From positions 42,670 through 106,669 of the forward strand of contig NZ_JACRYU010000018.1 of the NCBI RefSeq assembly GCF_014333445.1: a DNA stretch of 64,000 nucleotides, written 5' to 3'. The notes below the pieces were generated by a model. The model was not told where the DNA came from. It did no database searches and saw only the letters and a program-made list of their open reading frames with translations. Source of the DNA: Terrisporobacter mayombei (GTDB lineage Bacteria > Bacillota > Clostridia > Peptostreptococcales > Peptostreptococcaceae). The position numbers were made by a program, and so were the translations under genes. Numbering within the stretch: position 1 is the first letter of the stretch; each line of letters opens with the position of its first letter. Shown piece after piece: positions 36,134-45,995 of the stretch.

Positions 36134-36166
36134 TCTTTTAAAATAGTCCAGAGAGGCTGATAAAGA
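36134..36166 (+). promoter_or_regulatory. PyrR-binding RNA loop 2
   Basis: A second AGTCCAGAGAGGCT (36145-36158), closed by TCTTT/AAAGA, 83 nt after the first and directly before the attenuator terminator region. Confidence 0.85.
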
Positions 36167-36216
36167 TGAAACATAACTAATACGAATTATTTTTAATGTT
36201 TAGATTATGCATGCAG

Positions 36217-36253
36217 AATCCTTATACCTCTTTTGGTGTAAGGATTTTTTTAA
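36217..36253 (+). terminator. pyr attenuator terminator
   Basis: AATCCTTATACC pairs with GGTGTAAGGATT (one U-G) around TCTTTT, followed by TTTTT, 27 nt before the pyrF start. UMP-loaded PyrR would favour this terminator. Confidence 0.88.
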
Positions 36254-36279
36254 GGCTTTATTAAGAGGGAGTGAATAAA

Positions 36280-36996
36280 ATGATAAATGGAAAAGAAAAA
36301 TTAATCGTTGCAATCGACACAGATGATTTTGATAAAGCTAAGGAATTGATAGACCAGCTAGAAGATAGTGTAGATATATTTAAAGTAGGTTTAGAGCAAT
36401 ATGTTGCTACAAAAGGAAAAACAGTTGATTACCTTAAAGAAAAAGGTAAAAAGATATTTTTAGACCTTAAGTTTCATGATATACCAAATACAATGAAGAG
36501 TGCAGTTAGAGCAGCTGTAAGAGATAATGTATGGCTAATGACAATACATGTTTCCGATTTAGAAGGAATGAGACAATGTGCTTTAGTAGCTAAAGAAGAG
36601 GCTGAAAAATTAAATATAGAAAAACCTATAATTGTAGGCGTTACAGTATTAACTTCATTAAGTAATGAAGACTTACAAGATATAGGGTGTAATATGACAA
36701 CAGAAGAGTTAGTAATAAAGAGAGCAAAATTAGCAAAGGAATCAGGAATAGATGGAATAGTATGTTCTGCTAAAGAAGTGAATAGAATAGTAGAAGTATG
36801 TGGGGAAGATTTTGTTACTGTATGCCCAGGAATAAGACCAGCAGCATCAAGTGCAGGAGATCAAAAAAGAGTAGTTACTCCAGCAGAGGCTATCAGAAAT
36901 GGAGCTAAATATATAGTTGTTGGAAGACCTATAACTAAGAGTGAAAATCCAAAACAATCAGCAATTGATATTGTAAAAGAAATAGAAAATGCTTAG
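36280..36996 (+). CDS. pyrF: Orotidine 5'-phosphate decarboxylase
   Basis: A 238-residue TIM-barrel enzyme converting OMP to UMP. The active-site stretch 'IFLDLKFHDIPNT' (about residues 63-75) carries the Asp-x-Lys-x-x-Asp charge network, and 'KVGLEQYV' and 'TVCPGIRP' are further family landmarks. ATG 36280 is used because AGAGGGAG is well spaced for it; the in-frame GTG at 36271 overlaps that site. It is the first gene of pyrF-carA-carB, behind a PyrR-responsive leader. Confidence 0.95.
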   Translation: MINGKEKLIVAIDTDDFDKAKELIDQLEDSVDIFKVGLEQYVATKGKTVDYLKEKGKKIFLDLKFHDIPNTMKSAVRAAVRDNVWLMTIHVSDLEGMRQCALVAKEEAEKLNIEKPIIVGVTVLTSLSNEDLQDIGCNMTTEELVIKRAKLAKESGIDGIVCSAKEVNRIVEVCGEDFVTVCPGIRPAASSAGDQKRVVTPAEAIRNGAKYIVVGRPITKSENPKQSAIDIVKEIENA

Positions 36997-37008
36997 GGGG
37001 CAAGGGGT

Positions 37009-38058
37009 ATGAAGGCGAAATTAATTTTAGAAGATGGAACTATTTTTGAAGGAAAGGCTTTTGGATATTTAGAAGATTCTGTTGGAGAGGTTGTATTTAA
37101 TACTTCAATGACAGGATACGGAGAGGTTTTAACAGATCCTTCTTATTATGGACAGATAGTTACAATGACTTATCCTTTAATAGGAAACTATGGAATAAAT
37201 TTAGAAGATGTACAATCTAATATGGTATCAGTAAAAGGGTTCATAGTTAGAGAAAAAAGTGATGAACCAAATAACTTTAGATGTGAAATGAGTTTAGATG
37301 TATATTTAAAACAAAATAAAATAATAGGTCTTGAAGGAATTGATACAAGAGCCTTAACTAAAATATTAAGAAATAACGGTACTATGAAAGGTATCATAAC
37401 AATAGATAATGAAGCTAAATTAGAAGATATACAACATAAGTTAGATGCTTTTGAAAATAACACAGCAGTTATGACTGTATCAAGAAAGCAAGTGGAACAT
37501 ATCGAAGGTACTGGACCTAAAGTCGCAATAATGGATTACGGTGTAAAACAAAATATAATAGATAACTTTGCTGAGAGAGGATGCGATATAACTATATTCC
37601 CAGCTTTAACTTCAGCACAAGAAGTTTTATCTACTAATCCAGATTTAATATTCTTATCAAACGGGCCTGGGGATCCAGATGATTTAGAAGAAATAGTAGA
37701 AAATGCTAAACAAATGGTAGGAAAAAAACCTGTAGCAGGAATTTGCTTAGGACATCAAATTTTAGGAAAAGTATTCGGTGGAAAAACTTCAAAACTTAAA
37801 TTTGGTCATAGAGGTGGAAATCATCCAGTAAAAGATTTTGAAGAAAATAGAGTATTTATAACATCTCAAAATCATGGGTACTATGTAAGTGAAGTTCCAG
37901 AATGCATGGAAGTAACTCAAATTAACTTAAATGATAACACAGTAGAAGGAATGAGACATAAAGAGCTTCCAGTTTATAGTGTTCAATATCACCCAGAAGC
38001 TTGTCCAGGACCAAAAGACAGCACTTATGTATTTGATAAATTTTTAGAATTATTATAA
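37009..38058 (+). CDS. carA: Carbamoyl-phosphate synthase small subunit
   Basis: A 349-residue glutaminase subunit that channels ammonia to CarB for carbamoyl phosphate. The N-terminal domain opens 'KLILEDGTIFEGKAFG'-like and contains 'FNTSMTGYGEVLTDPSY'. The class I glutamine amidotransferase domain has 'GICLGHQILG' with the catalytic Cys at about residue 246 and 'QYHPEACPGP' with the catalytic His and Glu. It starts 12 nt after pyrF and its stop codon is 24 nt from the carB start. PyrR attenuation suggests a role in pyrimidine rather than arginine supply. Confidence 0.96.
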   Translation: MKAKLILEDGTIFEGKAFGYLEDSVGEVVFNTSMTGYGEVLTDPSYYGQIVTMTYPLIGNYGINLEDVQSNMVSVKGFIVREKSDEPNNFRCEMSLDVYLKQNKIIGLEGIDTRALTKILRNNGTMKGIITIDNEAKLEDIQHKLDAFENNTAVMTVSRKQVEHIEGTGPKVAIMDYGVKQNIIDNFAERGCDITIFPALTSAQEVLSTNPDLIFLSNGPGDPDDLEEIVENAKQMVGKKPVAGICLGHQILGKVFGGKTSKLKFGHRGGNHPVKDFEENRVFITSQNHGYYVSEVPECMEVTQINLNDNTVEGMRHKELPVYSVQYHPEACPGPKDSTYVFDKFLELL

Positions 38059-38082
38059 TTGTTTAGATGGGAGAAAAAAGTC

Positions 38083-41000
38083 ATGCCTAAAATAGATAGT
38101 ATTAAGAAAACATTAGTATTAGGTTCAGGACCTATTATAATAGGGCAAGCAGCTGAATTTGATTATTCAGGGACACAAGCTTGTGGAGCTTTAAAAGAAG
38201 AGGGAGTAGAAGTTGTTCTTATAAATAGTAATCCTGCAACGATTATGACAGACAAAGAAGTTGCAGATAAAATATACATAGAACCTTTAACAATAGAAGC
38301 AATAGAAAAAGTAATAGAAAAAGAAAGACCAGATAGTTTACTTGCAGGAATGGGTGGGCAAACAGCTTTAAACCTTGCAGTTGAGTTAAGTGATGCTGGA
38401 ATATTAGATAAATATAATGTACAAGTAATCGGAACATCTATAGAATCAATCAAAAAAGGTGAGGACAGAGATACTTTCAGAGAAACAATGAAAGAAATAA
38501 ATCAACCAGTTATAGAAAGTGATATAGTTACTAACTTAGAAGACGGTATCATATATGCTGACAAGATAGGATATCCAGTAATAGTTAGACCTGCATATAC
38601 TTTAGGGGGAACTGGTGGGGGAATCGCCAATGATAGAGAAGAATTAACAGAAATATTAAATCATGGATTACAATTAAGTCCAGTTACTCAAGTTCTTTTA
38701 GAAAAAAGTATAAAAGGATGGAAAGAAATTGAGTATGAAGTAATGAGAGATGGTAATGGAAACTGTATAACTGTATGTAATATGGAAAATGTTGACCCGG
38801 TCGGGGTACATACAGGAGATAGTATAGTTGTTGCACCTAGCCAAACTTTAAGTGATGTAGAATATCAATTATTAAGAAAAGCGTCTATAGATATAATAAA
38901 TGCTATAGAAGTTAAAGGTGGATGTAATGTACAGATAGCTCTTCATCCTCACAGATTAGAGTATGCAATCATAGAAATAAATCCTCGTGTAAGTAGATCA
39001 TCAGCATTAGCTTCTAAAGCGACTGGTTATCCAATTGCTAAAGTTGCAGCTAAAATAGCATTAGGATATACATTAGATGAAATAGAAAATGCAGTAACTA
39101 AGAAAACTAAAGCTTGTTTCGAACCAACATTAGACTATGTTGTTGTCAAAATACCAAAATGGCCTTTTGATAAATTCAAGCAAGCAAATAGAGTATTAGG
39201 AACAAAAATGATGGCTACAGGTGAAATAATGAGTATAGGTAGCAATTTTGAAGCTGCTTTATTAAAAGGAATAAGATCCCTTGAAATAGGAAAATACTCT
39301 TTAATTCATAAACCATCACAAAAAAGAACAATAGAAGAATTAAAAGAAAGAGTTGTTATGCCTGATGATGAAAGATTATTTGACTTATGTGAAATGATAA
39401 GAAGAGGCTACAGCTTAGATATGATAGAAAAAATAACTGGTGTGGATAAATGGTTCTTACATAAATTTAAATGGATAGTGAATAAAGAAGAAGAACTTAA
39501 AACTATGAAAATAGAAGATTTAAATAAGGACTATCTACAACAATTAAAGAAAAAAGGATTCTCTGATAAAGGTATAGCAGATTTAATGAAAATAAGTCCA
39601 GAAAAAGTTTATGAACTTAGATCTTTATATAATATAAATCCAGCTTATAAAATGGTTGATACTTGCGGAGGAGAGTTTGATGCATTATCTCCATACTACT
39701 ATTCAACTTATGAGCAATATGATGAAGTAGTAGTTAGTGATAAGAGAAAAATAATAGTTTTAGGATCTGGGCCAATAAGAATAGGTCAAGGTATAGAGTT
39801 TGATTACTGTTCAGTTCATTGTATAAAATCATTAAGAAACATGGGAATAGAGACTATAATAATAAACAACAATCCAGAAACGGTAAGTACAGATTTCGAT
39901 ATATCTGATAAATTATATTTTGAACCATTAACAGAAGAAGAAGTTTTAAACATAATTGAAAAAGAAAATCCAGAAGGTGTTATTTTACAATTTGGTGGTC
40001 AAACAGCTATAAAATTGGCTAAGTTCTTAAGCGAGAAAAATATACCTATATTAGGGACTGATTTCGAAGATATAGATGCAGCTGAAGATAGAGAAAAATT
40101 TGATGAACTACTTGAAAAACTAGATATAAATAGACCAAAAGGAATAGCTGTATGGTCTGTTGAAGAAGGTATAGCACATGCTAAAGAAATAGGATATCCA
40201 GTACTAGTTAGACCTTCATATGTACTTGGTGGTCAAGGTATGGAAATAACTTATGAAGAACATAAATTAGAAGCATACCTAAGAAGTGCTTTTGAGAGAG
40301 ATAGTAAAAATCCTGTACTTATAGATAAATATTTAGTAGGTAGGGAAATAGAAGTTGATGCTATATGTGATGGAGAAGATATATTAATACCAGGTATAAT
40401 GGAACATTTAGAGAGAGCTGGGGTTCACTCAGGAGACTCTATAACAATGTATCCAAGTCAAAATATATCTGATGAAATAAAAGATAAAATATTAGATTAT
40501 ACTAAGAAAATAGCTTTAGAACTTAATGTATTAGGAATGGTAAATATTCAGTTCATAGAATTTAAAGGAGAACTTTATATCATAGAAGTTAATCCAAGAG
40601 CTAGTAGAACAGTTCCATACATAAGTAAAGTAAGTAAAGTACCAATAGTTGATTTAGCTACAAAATGTATGTTAGGATCTAAATTAAAAGATTTAGGATA
40701 TGGAACAGGAATATACAAAACTCCAGATTTAATATCTGTTAAAGTTCCTGTATTCTCAATGTCAAAATTAGCTAGGGTAGATGTAAGCTTAGGACCTGAA
40801 ATGAAATCTACAGGAGAAGTTTTAGGTGTAGGAGAAACTTTAGAAGAAGCTTTACACAAAGGATTTATAGCAGCAGGAAAAGTTATGTCAGAGGATAGAG
40901 GAACAGTTCTTGCAACTGTAAATGATCATGATAAAGCTGAGTTCTTAGAAATAGCTAAAGATATGAATGAATTAGGATATATATTCTTAGCAACAGAAGG

Positions 41001-41289
41001 AACTGCAAAAGTTTTAAGTGAAAATAATATAGATGTTAAAGTTGTTAATAAAATAGGAGAAGCAAGACCTAATATACTTGATGCAATAACTAATAATCAA
41101 GTTGATATGGTTATAAACACTCCAACAAAAGGTAACGATGCAACAAGAGATGGATTTAAAATAAGAAGAACTGCTACAGAATACAATGTAGATATCATGA
41201 CTTCTTTAGATACACTAAAAGCATTAGTTAATGTTAACAAAAAACATATAAGCAAAAATCAATTAAAAGTTTATAATATAGCTGAATAA
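38083..41289 (+). CDS. carB: Carbamoyl-phosphate synthase large subunit
   Basis: A 1068-residue subunit with two homologous ATP-grasp halves, each opening with a matching motif ('[20 protein letters not shown]' near residue 10 and '[20 protein letters not shown]' near residue 557) and a C-terminal MGS-like allosteric domain ('[13 protein letters not shown]', near residue 965). It makes carbamoyl phosphate from bicarbonate, ammonia and two ATP. ATG 38083 is chosen behind GGGAG; the upstream ATG has no comparable site. Unlike many clostridial pyr operons, pyrK, pyrD and pyrE do not follow; a strong terminator does. Confidence 0.96.
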   Translation: MPKIDSIKKTLVLGSGPIIIGQAAEFDYSGTQACGALKEEGVEVVLINSNPATIMTDKEVADKIYIEPLTIEAIEKVIEKERPDSLLAGMGGQTALNLAVELSDAGILDKYNVQVIGTSIESIKKGEDRDTFRETMKEINQPVIESDIVTNLEDGIIYADKIGYPVIVRPAYTLGGTGGGIANDREELTEILNHGLQLSPVTQVLLEKSIKGWKEIEYEVMRDGNGNCITVCNMENVDPVGVHTGDSIVVAPSQTLSDVEYQLLRKASIDIINAIEVKGGCNVQIALHPHRLEYAIIEINPRVSRSSALASKATGYPIAKVAAKIALGYTLDEIENAVTKKTKACFEPTLDYVVVKIPKWPFDKFKQANRVLGTKMMATGEIMSIGSNFEAALLKGIRSLEIGKYSLIHKPSQKRTIEELKERVVMPDDERLFDLCEMIRRGYSLDMIEKITGVDKWFLHKFKWIVNKEEELKTMKIEDLNKDYLQQLKKKGFSDKGIADLMKISPEKVYELRSLYNINPAYKMVDTCGGEFDALSPYYYSTYEQYDEVVVSDKRKIIVLGSGPIRIGQGIEFDYCSVHCIKSLRNMGIETIIINNNPETVSTDFDISDKLYFEPLTEEEVLNIIEKENPEGVILQFGGQTAIKLAKFLSEKNIPILGTDFEDIDAAEDREKFDELLEKLDINRPKGIAVWSVEEGIAHAKEIGYPVLVRPSYVLGGQGMEITYEEHKLEAYLRSAFERDSKNPVLIDKYLVGREIEVDAICDGEDILIPGIMEHLERAGVHSGDSITMYPSQNISDEIKDKILDYTKKIALELNVLGMVNIQFIEFKGELYIIEVNPRASRTVPYISKVSKVPIVDLATKCMLGSKLKDLGYGTGIYKTPDLISVKVPVFSMSKLARVDVSLGPEMKSTGEVLGVGETLEEALHKGFIAAGKVMSEDRGTVLATVNDHDKAEFLEIAKDMNELGYIFLATEGTAKVLSENNIDVKVVNKIGEARPNILDAITNNQVDMVINTPTKGNDATRDGFKIRRTATEYNVDIMTSLDTLKALVNVNKKHISKNQLKVYNIAE

Positions 41290-41297
41290 TTACTAAC

Positions 41298-41335
41298 AAG
41301 ATGGCTGATTAATGTGGATTAATCAGCCATCTTTT
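41298..41335. terminator. Terminator of pyrF-carA-carB
   Basis: A perfect 16-bp stem, AAGATGGCTGATTAAT with ATTAATCAGCCATCTT, around GTGG, followed by TTAATT. Confidence 0.9.
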
Positions 41336-41365
41336 AATTCCATAAACTTTAAATTTGTGGATAAA

Positions 41366-42124
41366 TTAAAAATACATTCTATAAGGTGGTTGATGTCTAT
41401 TAGCTCTGCTTCTATTGAAATTCATATTTTTTACATTGCAGTAGAAGCGAGGATTTACATAAGATTCAAAGTTTGTAAATTCAAGTACAAATTTTGGTAT
41501 ACCAGCTTCTTGAGGAGCAATTTCGTCTAAAGCAAAATAAATAACTATACCTTTATCTGTCAAATAGAAAGCTTGATCTTTAGGAATATCAACAACTGTA
41601 TCAGGATAGAATGCCTCTGGATTTTGGCTAATTTGGTAGTTAATAAAGTCTGATACCAGCTTCAAGTAATTAACACCAGGTCTAAATATATCTTTAAGTA
41701 ATAATTGATTTCCTGATAATAAGTCTATATTGTAACTATATAAATCGTTGTATTTAAGTGAAGTGTTGCCTTCGTAAGCATAGAGATTTAATATAATACT
41801 AATAGCTTGGTTTTTATTAAAAGTTATTGCATAATCTGAATATACTTGATAATTTTCCTTTTTCTGACTCCCATTTGAATTTTCAGTATTTATTTGCTGC
41901 TCTTCTTCAAAGATTCCGTCTTTGAAAGTATATACATCGGAACGTATAGTATTATTTAAATAATTTAAAATATTTTCATTAACTTGGAAATAGCCATTTT
42001 TAACATTATGGATAACAGGATACTTTAAATCATAATAGAAATATTCATTTCTACCTATATCCTCTACAAATTGGATATACAAGGTATTAAAAAAACATGT
42101 ATTGTTAATGGGCTCTAAATTCAT
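41366..42124 (-). CDS. DUF3298/DUF4163-domain protein (RsiV-like ectodomain)
   Basis: A 252-residue soluble protein. The N-terminal part ('YYDLKYPVIHNVKNGYFQVN') resembles DUF4163, and the C-terminal part ('LLKDIFRPGVNYLKLVSDFI', then 'FYLTDKGIVIYFALDEIAPQ') matches DUF3298, as in the extracytoplasmic part of anti-sigma factor RsiV, which binds lysozyme. Here there is no membrane helix and no signal peptide, so the anti-sigma part is absent. The Asn- and Gln-rich linker at about residues 80-95 is probably disordered. An AGGAGG site precedes the start. The function is unknown. Confidence 0.78.
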   Translation of the reverse strand: MNLEPINNTCFFNTLYIQFVEDIGRNEYFYYDLKYPVIHNVKNGYFQVNENILNYLNNTIRSDVYTFKDGIFEEEQQINTENSNGSQKKENYQVYSDYAITFNKNQAISIILNLYAYEGNTSLKYNDLYSYNIDLLSGNQLLLKDIFRPGVNYLKLVSDFINYQISQNPEAFYPDTVVDIPKDQAFYLTDKGIVIYFALDEIAPQEAGIPKFVLEFTNFESYVNPRFYCNVKNMNFNRSRANRHQPPYRMYF

Positions 42125-42325
42125 ACTTAATTCCTCCTAGACAAATTATTTACATTAATAATTTATATGCAAGAAAAAATGAAATAATAATATATTGATG
42201 TAAATGGGTATAACCATTGAAAATAAGGAATTAAATAAAGTATATAAACTCATTAAAATACCTAAAATAAAATTAGTTAGTATGATATAATACATAGGAT
42301 TAGTAAGAAATTTAGGAGGATATAA

Positions 42326-43198
42326 ATGTTATTATTAGCAGACAAATGGAAAGATTATGAACTTATAGATATGGGAAACGGAGAAAAATTAGAACGCTGG
42401 GGAGATATAGTATTAAGAAGACCAGATCCTCAAGTTATGTGGCCTATTAGGAAAGAAAGTGGTTTATGGAAAACTCCTCACGGACATTATCATAGAAGTG
42501 CAAAAGGTGGAGGCCATTGGGAGACTAAAAAGAAATATCCACAAAAATGGACAGTAAACTATAACGGATTAAAGTTCAATATAAGTCCTACTGGATTTAA
42601 ACATACAGGGTTATTCCCAGAACAGGCGGCGAACTGGGATTGGCAAATGGATATGATAAAAAAAGCAGGAAGACCTATAAAAGTATTAAACTTATTTGCA
42701 TATACTGGTGGAGCAACAGTAGCTTGTGCAGCAGCAGGAGCAGAAGTTTGTCACGTTGATGCATCTAAAGGAATGGTTACTTGGGCTAAAGAAAATTTAC
42801 AAACATCAGGACTTGGAGATAGAAAAGTAAGATTTATAGTAGATGATGTTGTTAAGTTTGTTGAAAGAGAGATAAGAAGAGGAAATAAATACGATGCTAT
42901 AATAATGGACCCACCTTCATATGGAAGAGGACCTAAAGGTGAAGTTTGGCAAATAGAAGAAAAATTATATGGTTTAGTTGATTTATGTACAAAAGTTTTA
43001 TCAGATAAGCCTTTATTCTTCTTAATAAACTCATACACAACTGGATTATCTCCAATAATATTAGAACACATACTAGATGCTACAGTTGCTAGAAAAGCTA
43101 AAGGTGGTAACATATATGCAGGAGAAATAGGAATACCTACATCAAAAGATGGAAAAGTGCTTCCTTGTGGTATATTTGGAAGATGGGAGAGTAAATAA
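42326..43198 (+). CDS. Class I SAM-dependent rRNA methyltransferase (COG1092-like)
   Basis: A 290-residue methyltransferase. SAM motif I is 'VLNLFAYTGGATVACAAAGA' (about residues 115-134), the acidic motif 'CHVDASKGMVTWAKENL' follows, and the target-binding catalytic motif 'IIMDPPSYGRGP' lies near residue 195. This pattern fits RlmI/RlmL-type 23S rRNA cytosine or guanine methyltransferases, though the N-terminal PUA domain is missing and replaced by a short beta-rich segment. AGGAGG precedes the ATG. The pseudouridine synthase gene 2 nt downstream supports a role in RNA modification. Confidence 0.85.
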   Translation: MLLLADKWKDYELIDMGNGEKLERWGDIVLRRPDPQVMWPIRKESGLWKTPHGHYHRSAKGGGHWETKKKYPQKWTVNYNGLKFNISPTGFKHTGLFPEQAANWDWQMDMIKKAGRPIKVLNLFAYTGGATVACAAAGAEVCHVDASKGMVTWAKENLQTSGLGDRKVRFIVDDVVKFVEREIRRGNKYDAIIMDPPSYGRGPKGEVWQIEEKLYGLVDLCTKVLSDKPLFFLINSYTTGLSPIILEHILDATVARKAKGGNIYAGEIGIPTSKDGKVLPCGIFGRWESK

Positions 43199-43200
43199 CA

Positions 43201-43872
43201 ATGATAAAGGTTATATATGAAGATAATCATTTATTAGTTGTTGAAAAACCTGTAAATATATTATCACAAGGAGATAATACCAATGATGATGATATGGTAA
43301 ATCTTCTAAAGAAATACCTTAAAGAAAAATATAACAAGCCAGGAAATGTATTTGTAGGATTGGTTCATAGATTGGATAGACCTGTTGGAGGTTGTATGGT
43401 GTTTGCTAAGACGTCTAAGGCAGCTTCTAGGCTATCAGAACAAGTTAGAAATAAATCTTTTAAGAAAACGTATAGGGCTGTTATACATGGAAGTATGGAT
43501 AAAAGACAAGATAATCTTTTAGACTATCTATATAAAAATAAAAAGACTAATATGGTTAGTGTAGTTAGCAAAAATACTAAAGATGCTAAAGATGCTAGAC
43601 TATCATATGAGACACTAGATTCTAAAAAAGGATTAAGCCTTATCCAGATAGATTTACAAACAGGTAGACCACATCAAATAAGGGTACAATTCTCAAGTAG
43701 GAAACATCCTTTATTTGGAGACCAAAGATATGGTAAAGATTTAAATAAAGTAGGTCAACAAATATCCCTATGGTCTTATAAAATTGAACTAGAGCATCCA
43801 ACAAAAAAAGAACGAATGGAATTTGTCTGTGATGTTCCAAATGAATACCCGTGGAATACTTTTACTGTATAA
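43201..43872 (+). CDS. RluA/RluD-family pseudouridine synthase
   Basis: A 223-residue pseudouridine synthase with the catalytic 'VHRLDRPVGG' (Asp at about residue 59) and 'GRPHQIRVQFSSRKHPLFGD' near residue 157. The N-terminal S4 domain found in RluD is absent, so this is a short family member, probably acting on a rRNA or tRNA site. It starts 2 nt after the methyltransferase stop and both are probably co-translated. The ribosome binding site lies within the preceding gene end. Confidence 0.9.
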   Translation: MIKVIYEDNHLLVVEKPVNILSQGDNTNDDDMVNLLKKYLKEKYNKPGNVFVGLVHRLDRPVGGCMVFAKTSKAASRLSEQVRNKSFKKTYRAVIHGSMDKRQDNLLDYLYKNKKTNMVSVVSKNTKDAKDARLSYETLDSKKGLSLIQIDLQTGRPHQIRVQFSSRKHPLFGDQRYGKDLNKVGQQISLWSYKIELEHPTKKERMEFVCDVPNEYPWNTFTV

Positions 43873-43887
43873 AAATAAGGAGATATC

Positions 43888-44598
43888 ATGGAAAGATATA
43901 AAGGATTTTATATTGATGAACCTTATGGAAATAATGTTTTTTCATATGAAGAAAGAGAAAATAAAAAAATTTTCATACCAAAATTAATAAAAGGCAACTT
44001 AGAAGACGTAAAAGTAGGAGAACACATTGTTTTTAATGAGATAGATGATGATATTGAAATTAAAGCGAAAGGCCTTAAAAATTTAGTAGAATATAAACTA
44101 AATGAAAAAACTATTTATGCTTTTGATAACCATAATCATGCTTTTTATTTTTGGATGAAAAGTTTAAAAAATAAAGAATTTAATAAAGGTTGTAAATTAG
44201 TACATGTAGATCAACATAAAGATATGAGGGAGCCGCATAGCTATGATGTTGATATAGAAAACTTAGATAATGTATTTACATATACAAATAAGGTTCTTAA
44301 CGTAGGTAACTTTATTCAACCTGCTTTAAAAAAAGAAATATTTTCAAAAGCTATAATAATTGATAGTTCATATAGTTTTGAAGTAGATATAGAAGGAGAA
44401 TATGTTTTAGACATAGATTTAGATATATTCTCCAAAGATATGGATTATATTCCTTATGATTTTAAATTAGAAAAAATAAAAAAACTCATAAAAGGAGCAA
44501 AAGTTATAACAATTGCTACTAGCCCATATTTTATAGAACAAGACTATGCTATAAAGGTATTAAAAGAACTATTTAATTGTGATATAATAATAAGATAG
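43888..44598 (+). CDS. UPF0489-family protein
   Basis: A 236-residue soluble protein. The family's probable metal-site motifs are visible: 'AFDNHNHAFYFW' (about residues 73-84), 'LVHVDQHKDMREPHS' (about 105-119) and 'VLDIDLDIFSKDMDY' (about 172-186), a His/Asp pattern reminiscent of arginase-like or other deacetylase-type folds. Eukaryotic relatives include C5orf22. The biochemical activity is unknown. It follows the pseudouridine synthase gene by 15 nt and probably shares its transcript. AAGGAGA precedes the ATG. Confidence 0.82.
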   Translation: MERYKGFYIDEPYGNNVFSYEERENKKIFIPKLIKGNLEDVKVGEHIVFNEIDDDIEIKAKGLKNLVEYKLNEKTIYAFDNHNHAFYFWMKSLKNKEFNKGCKLVHVDQHKDMREPHSYDVDIENLDNVFTYTNKVLNVGNFIQPALKKEIFSKAIIIDSSYSFEVDIEGEYVLDIDLDIFSKDMDYIPYDFKLEKIKKLIKGAKVITIATSPYFIEQDYAIKVLKELFNCDIIIR

Positions 44599-44642
44599 CT
44601 AAATAATGAAAAATATAATTAAAATTTAGGAGGAACGTTAAT

Positions 44643-45140
44643 ATGAGTTTATTAACAGAATGGAGAGCTTTAAGTGAAAATCTTGAAACTCAAGAAGCAG
44701 AAATAAAATTCTGGGAAGAATATTTAAAAGTAGAGGCTGGAATATATAACGAGTTATTAAACAATAAAGTTGAAGTTGTAGAAGGTAAGGTTGCAGATTT
44801 AGCTGCTAAATATAATACTTCTGTAGAATACTTCATGGGATTCATAGACGGAATAAGTGAAAGTTTAAAAGAAGATATAGTTTTAGAAGAAATAGAAGCT
44901 GATTCAGAAATATCTTTAAAAATAGATTTCGAAAAATTATACTATAATATGTTAAACGTAGAAGCTGAATGGTTATACACTTTACCAGGTTGGGAAGGTA
45001 TATTATCAGCTGAAAAGAGAAAAGAATTAGAAAAAGCATACAAAAAATCTAAAACTGTTGTTAAAGAAAACAAAGTTGGAAGAAATGATGCTTGTCCATG
45101 TGGAAGCGGTAAAAAATACAAAAAATGTTGTGGAAAATAA
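44643..45140 (+). CDS. SEC-C motif protein
   Basis: A 165-residue protein with a helical body (residues 1-140) and a C-terminal SEC-C zinc motif '[20 protein letters not shown]' (Cys-x-Cys and Cys-Cys), the module that ends SecA and many stand-alone proteins and binds zinc and ribosomes or SecB. The helical body, including '[17 protein letters not shown]', recurs in clostridial homologues of unknown role. AGGAGG precedes the ATG. It follows UPF0489 by 44 nt; two hairpins follow. Confidence 0.85.
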   Translation: MSLLTEWRALSENLETQEAEIKFWEEYLKVEAGIYNELLNNKVEVVEGKVADLAAKYNTSVEYFMGFIDGISESLKEDIVLEEIEADSEISLKIDFEKLYYNMLNVEAEWLYTLPGWEGILSAEKRKELEKAYKKSKTVVKENKVGRNDACPCGSGKKYKKCCGK

Positions 45141-45148
45141 TTAATCTA

Positions 45149-45175
45149 AACTACCTATAATAGGTAGTTTTTTTA
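45149..45175 (+). terminator. Terminator after SEC-C gene
   Basis: AACTACCTA pairs perfectly with TAGGTAGTT around TAA, followed by TTTTT. Confidence 0.9.
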
Positions 45176-45212
45176 GCCATAGATAATAAGTCTAATTATC
45201 TATGGCTTTATT
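45175..45212 (+). terminator. Second hairpin, overlapping the convergent gene end
   Basis: AGCCATAGATAAT pairs perfectly with ATTATCTATGGCT around a 7-nt loop, with TTTATTTATT on the plus strand. It covers the stop region of the minus-strand DUF1638 gene. Confidence 0.7.
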
Positions 45213-45788
45213 TATTGCAGATAATAATTTATTTTTAAAGATATTAATATCTACATCTTCCATCTCTATAGGAACTTGAATTTTATCAAATAAATCGAAA
45301 ATAATGTCATCGGTAAATTTACAAACTTTAGTGTTGCCTATTATTATATTTTCATATTGACCGTATTGCTGTCTAACATCATAAGAATCAACCGCATTTA
45401 TAAATTTATTAAGCTCATCAAATTTGAGAACCCATCCAGATGTTATATATAAATTTTTATCATCAATAATATTTTTTTTATCATCACTTTTTATTATTAA
45501 CTCTATACAATTAGAATCATTAAAAGTAATTACATTATCATAATCTTTTAAGAAACTATGGAACATATAATGACACTTGCTACCGTATAATAATATAACT
45601 TTATATGATTTTAATTGATCTAAATTACTAATAATTTCTGATTTAAGTTTATCCAAATTAGTATGCAATCCAAATGGTAAATATTTAACCTCAATATTTT
45701 CTTTAAATTTTTTCTCGTTTTTAATTTCTTTTAAAACTTTATCTAATTCTGGCTCAAATACCCCACAAGATAATATAAATATTTTCAT
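45192..45788 (-). CDS. DUF1638-family protein
   Basis: A 198-residue cytoplasmic protein. 'FILSCGVFEPELDKVLKEI' at the N-terminus, 'VKYLPFGLHTNLDKLKSEI' (about residues 34-52) and 'VILLYGSKCHYM' near residue 84 follow the DUF1638 pattern (an early Cys, a 'GLH' and a 'YGxxC' motif). The family occurs beside corrinoid and methyltransferase genes in methanogens and clostridia, but its activity is unknown, and no such genes flank it here. GGGGGG on the minus strand precedes the start. Confidence 0.75.
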   Translation of the reverse strand: MKIFILSCGVFEPELDKVLKEIKNEKKFKENIEVKYLPFGLHTNLDKLKSEIISNLDQLKSYKVILLYGSKCHYMFHSFLKDYDNVITFNDSNCIELIIKSDDKKNIIDDKNLYITSGWVLKFDELNKFINAVDSYDVRQQYGQYENIIIGNTKVCKFTDDIIFDLFDKIQVPIEMEDVDINIFKNKLLSAINKAIDN

Positions 45789-45995
45789 ATAGATTATAAC
45801 CCCCCTCTTATTATTTAATAAAAATAAGTCCCATAATTACATTATATATTAACAATTATCTAATATAAATAAATAACATATTGGGCCATCACTTTATTAT
45901 ATTTAACAAAATATCTTTTTTCTCAGCATGTGAACAAATTTTTTTCTAAAACATACTATGAATTAAAGTCATATATTTTTTTAAGGAGGACAACT

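Noticed and set aside
36061..36158. Repeated AGTCCAGAGAGGCT considered as a CRISPR-like or mobile repeat
   Set aside because: It matches the PyrR-binding loop and sits in a pyr leader with a terminator, which explains both copies.
42751..43230. 159-codon minus-strand frame opposite the rRNA methyltransferase
   Set aside because: Antisense shadow with no ribosome binding site; the plus-strand gene has full catalytic motifs.
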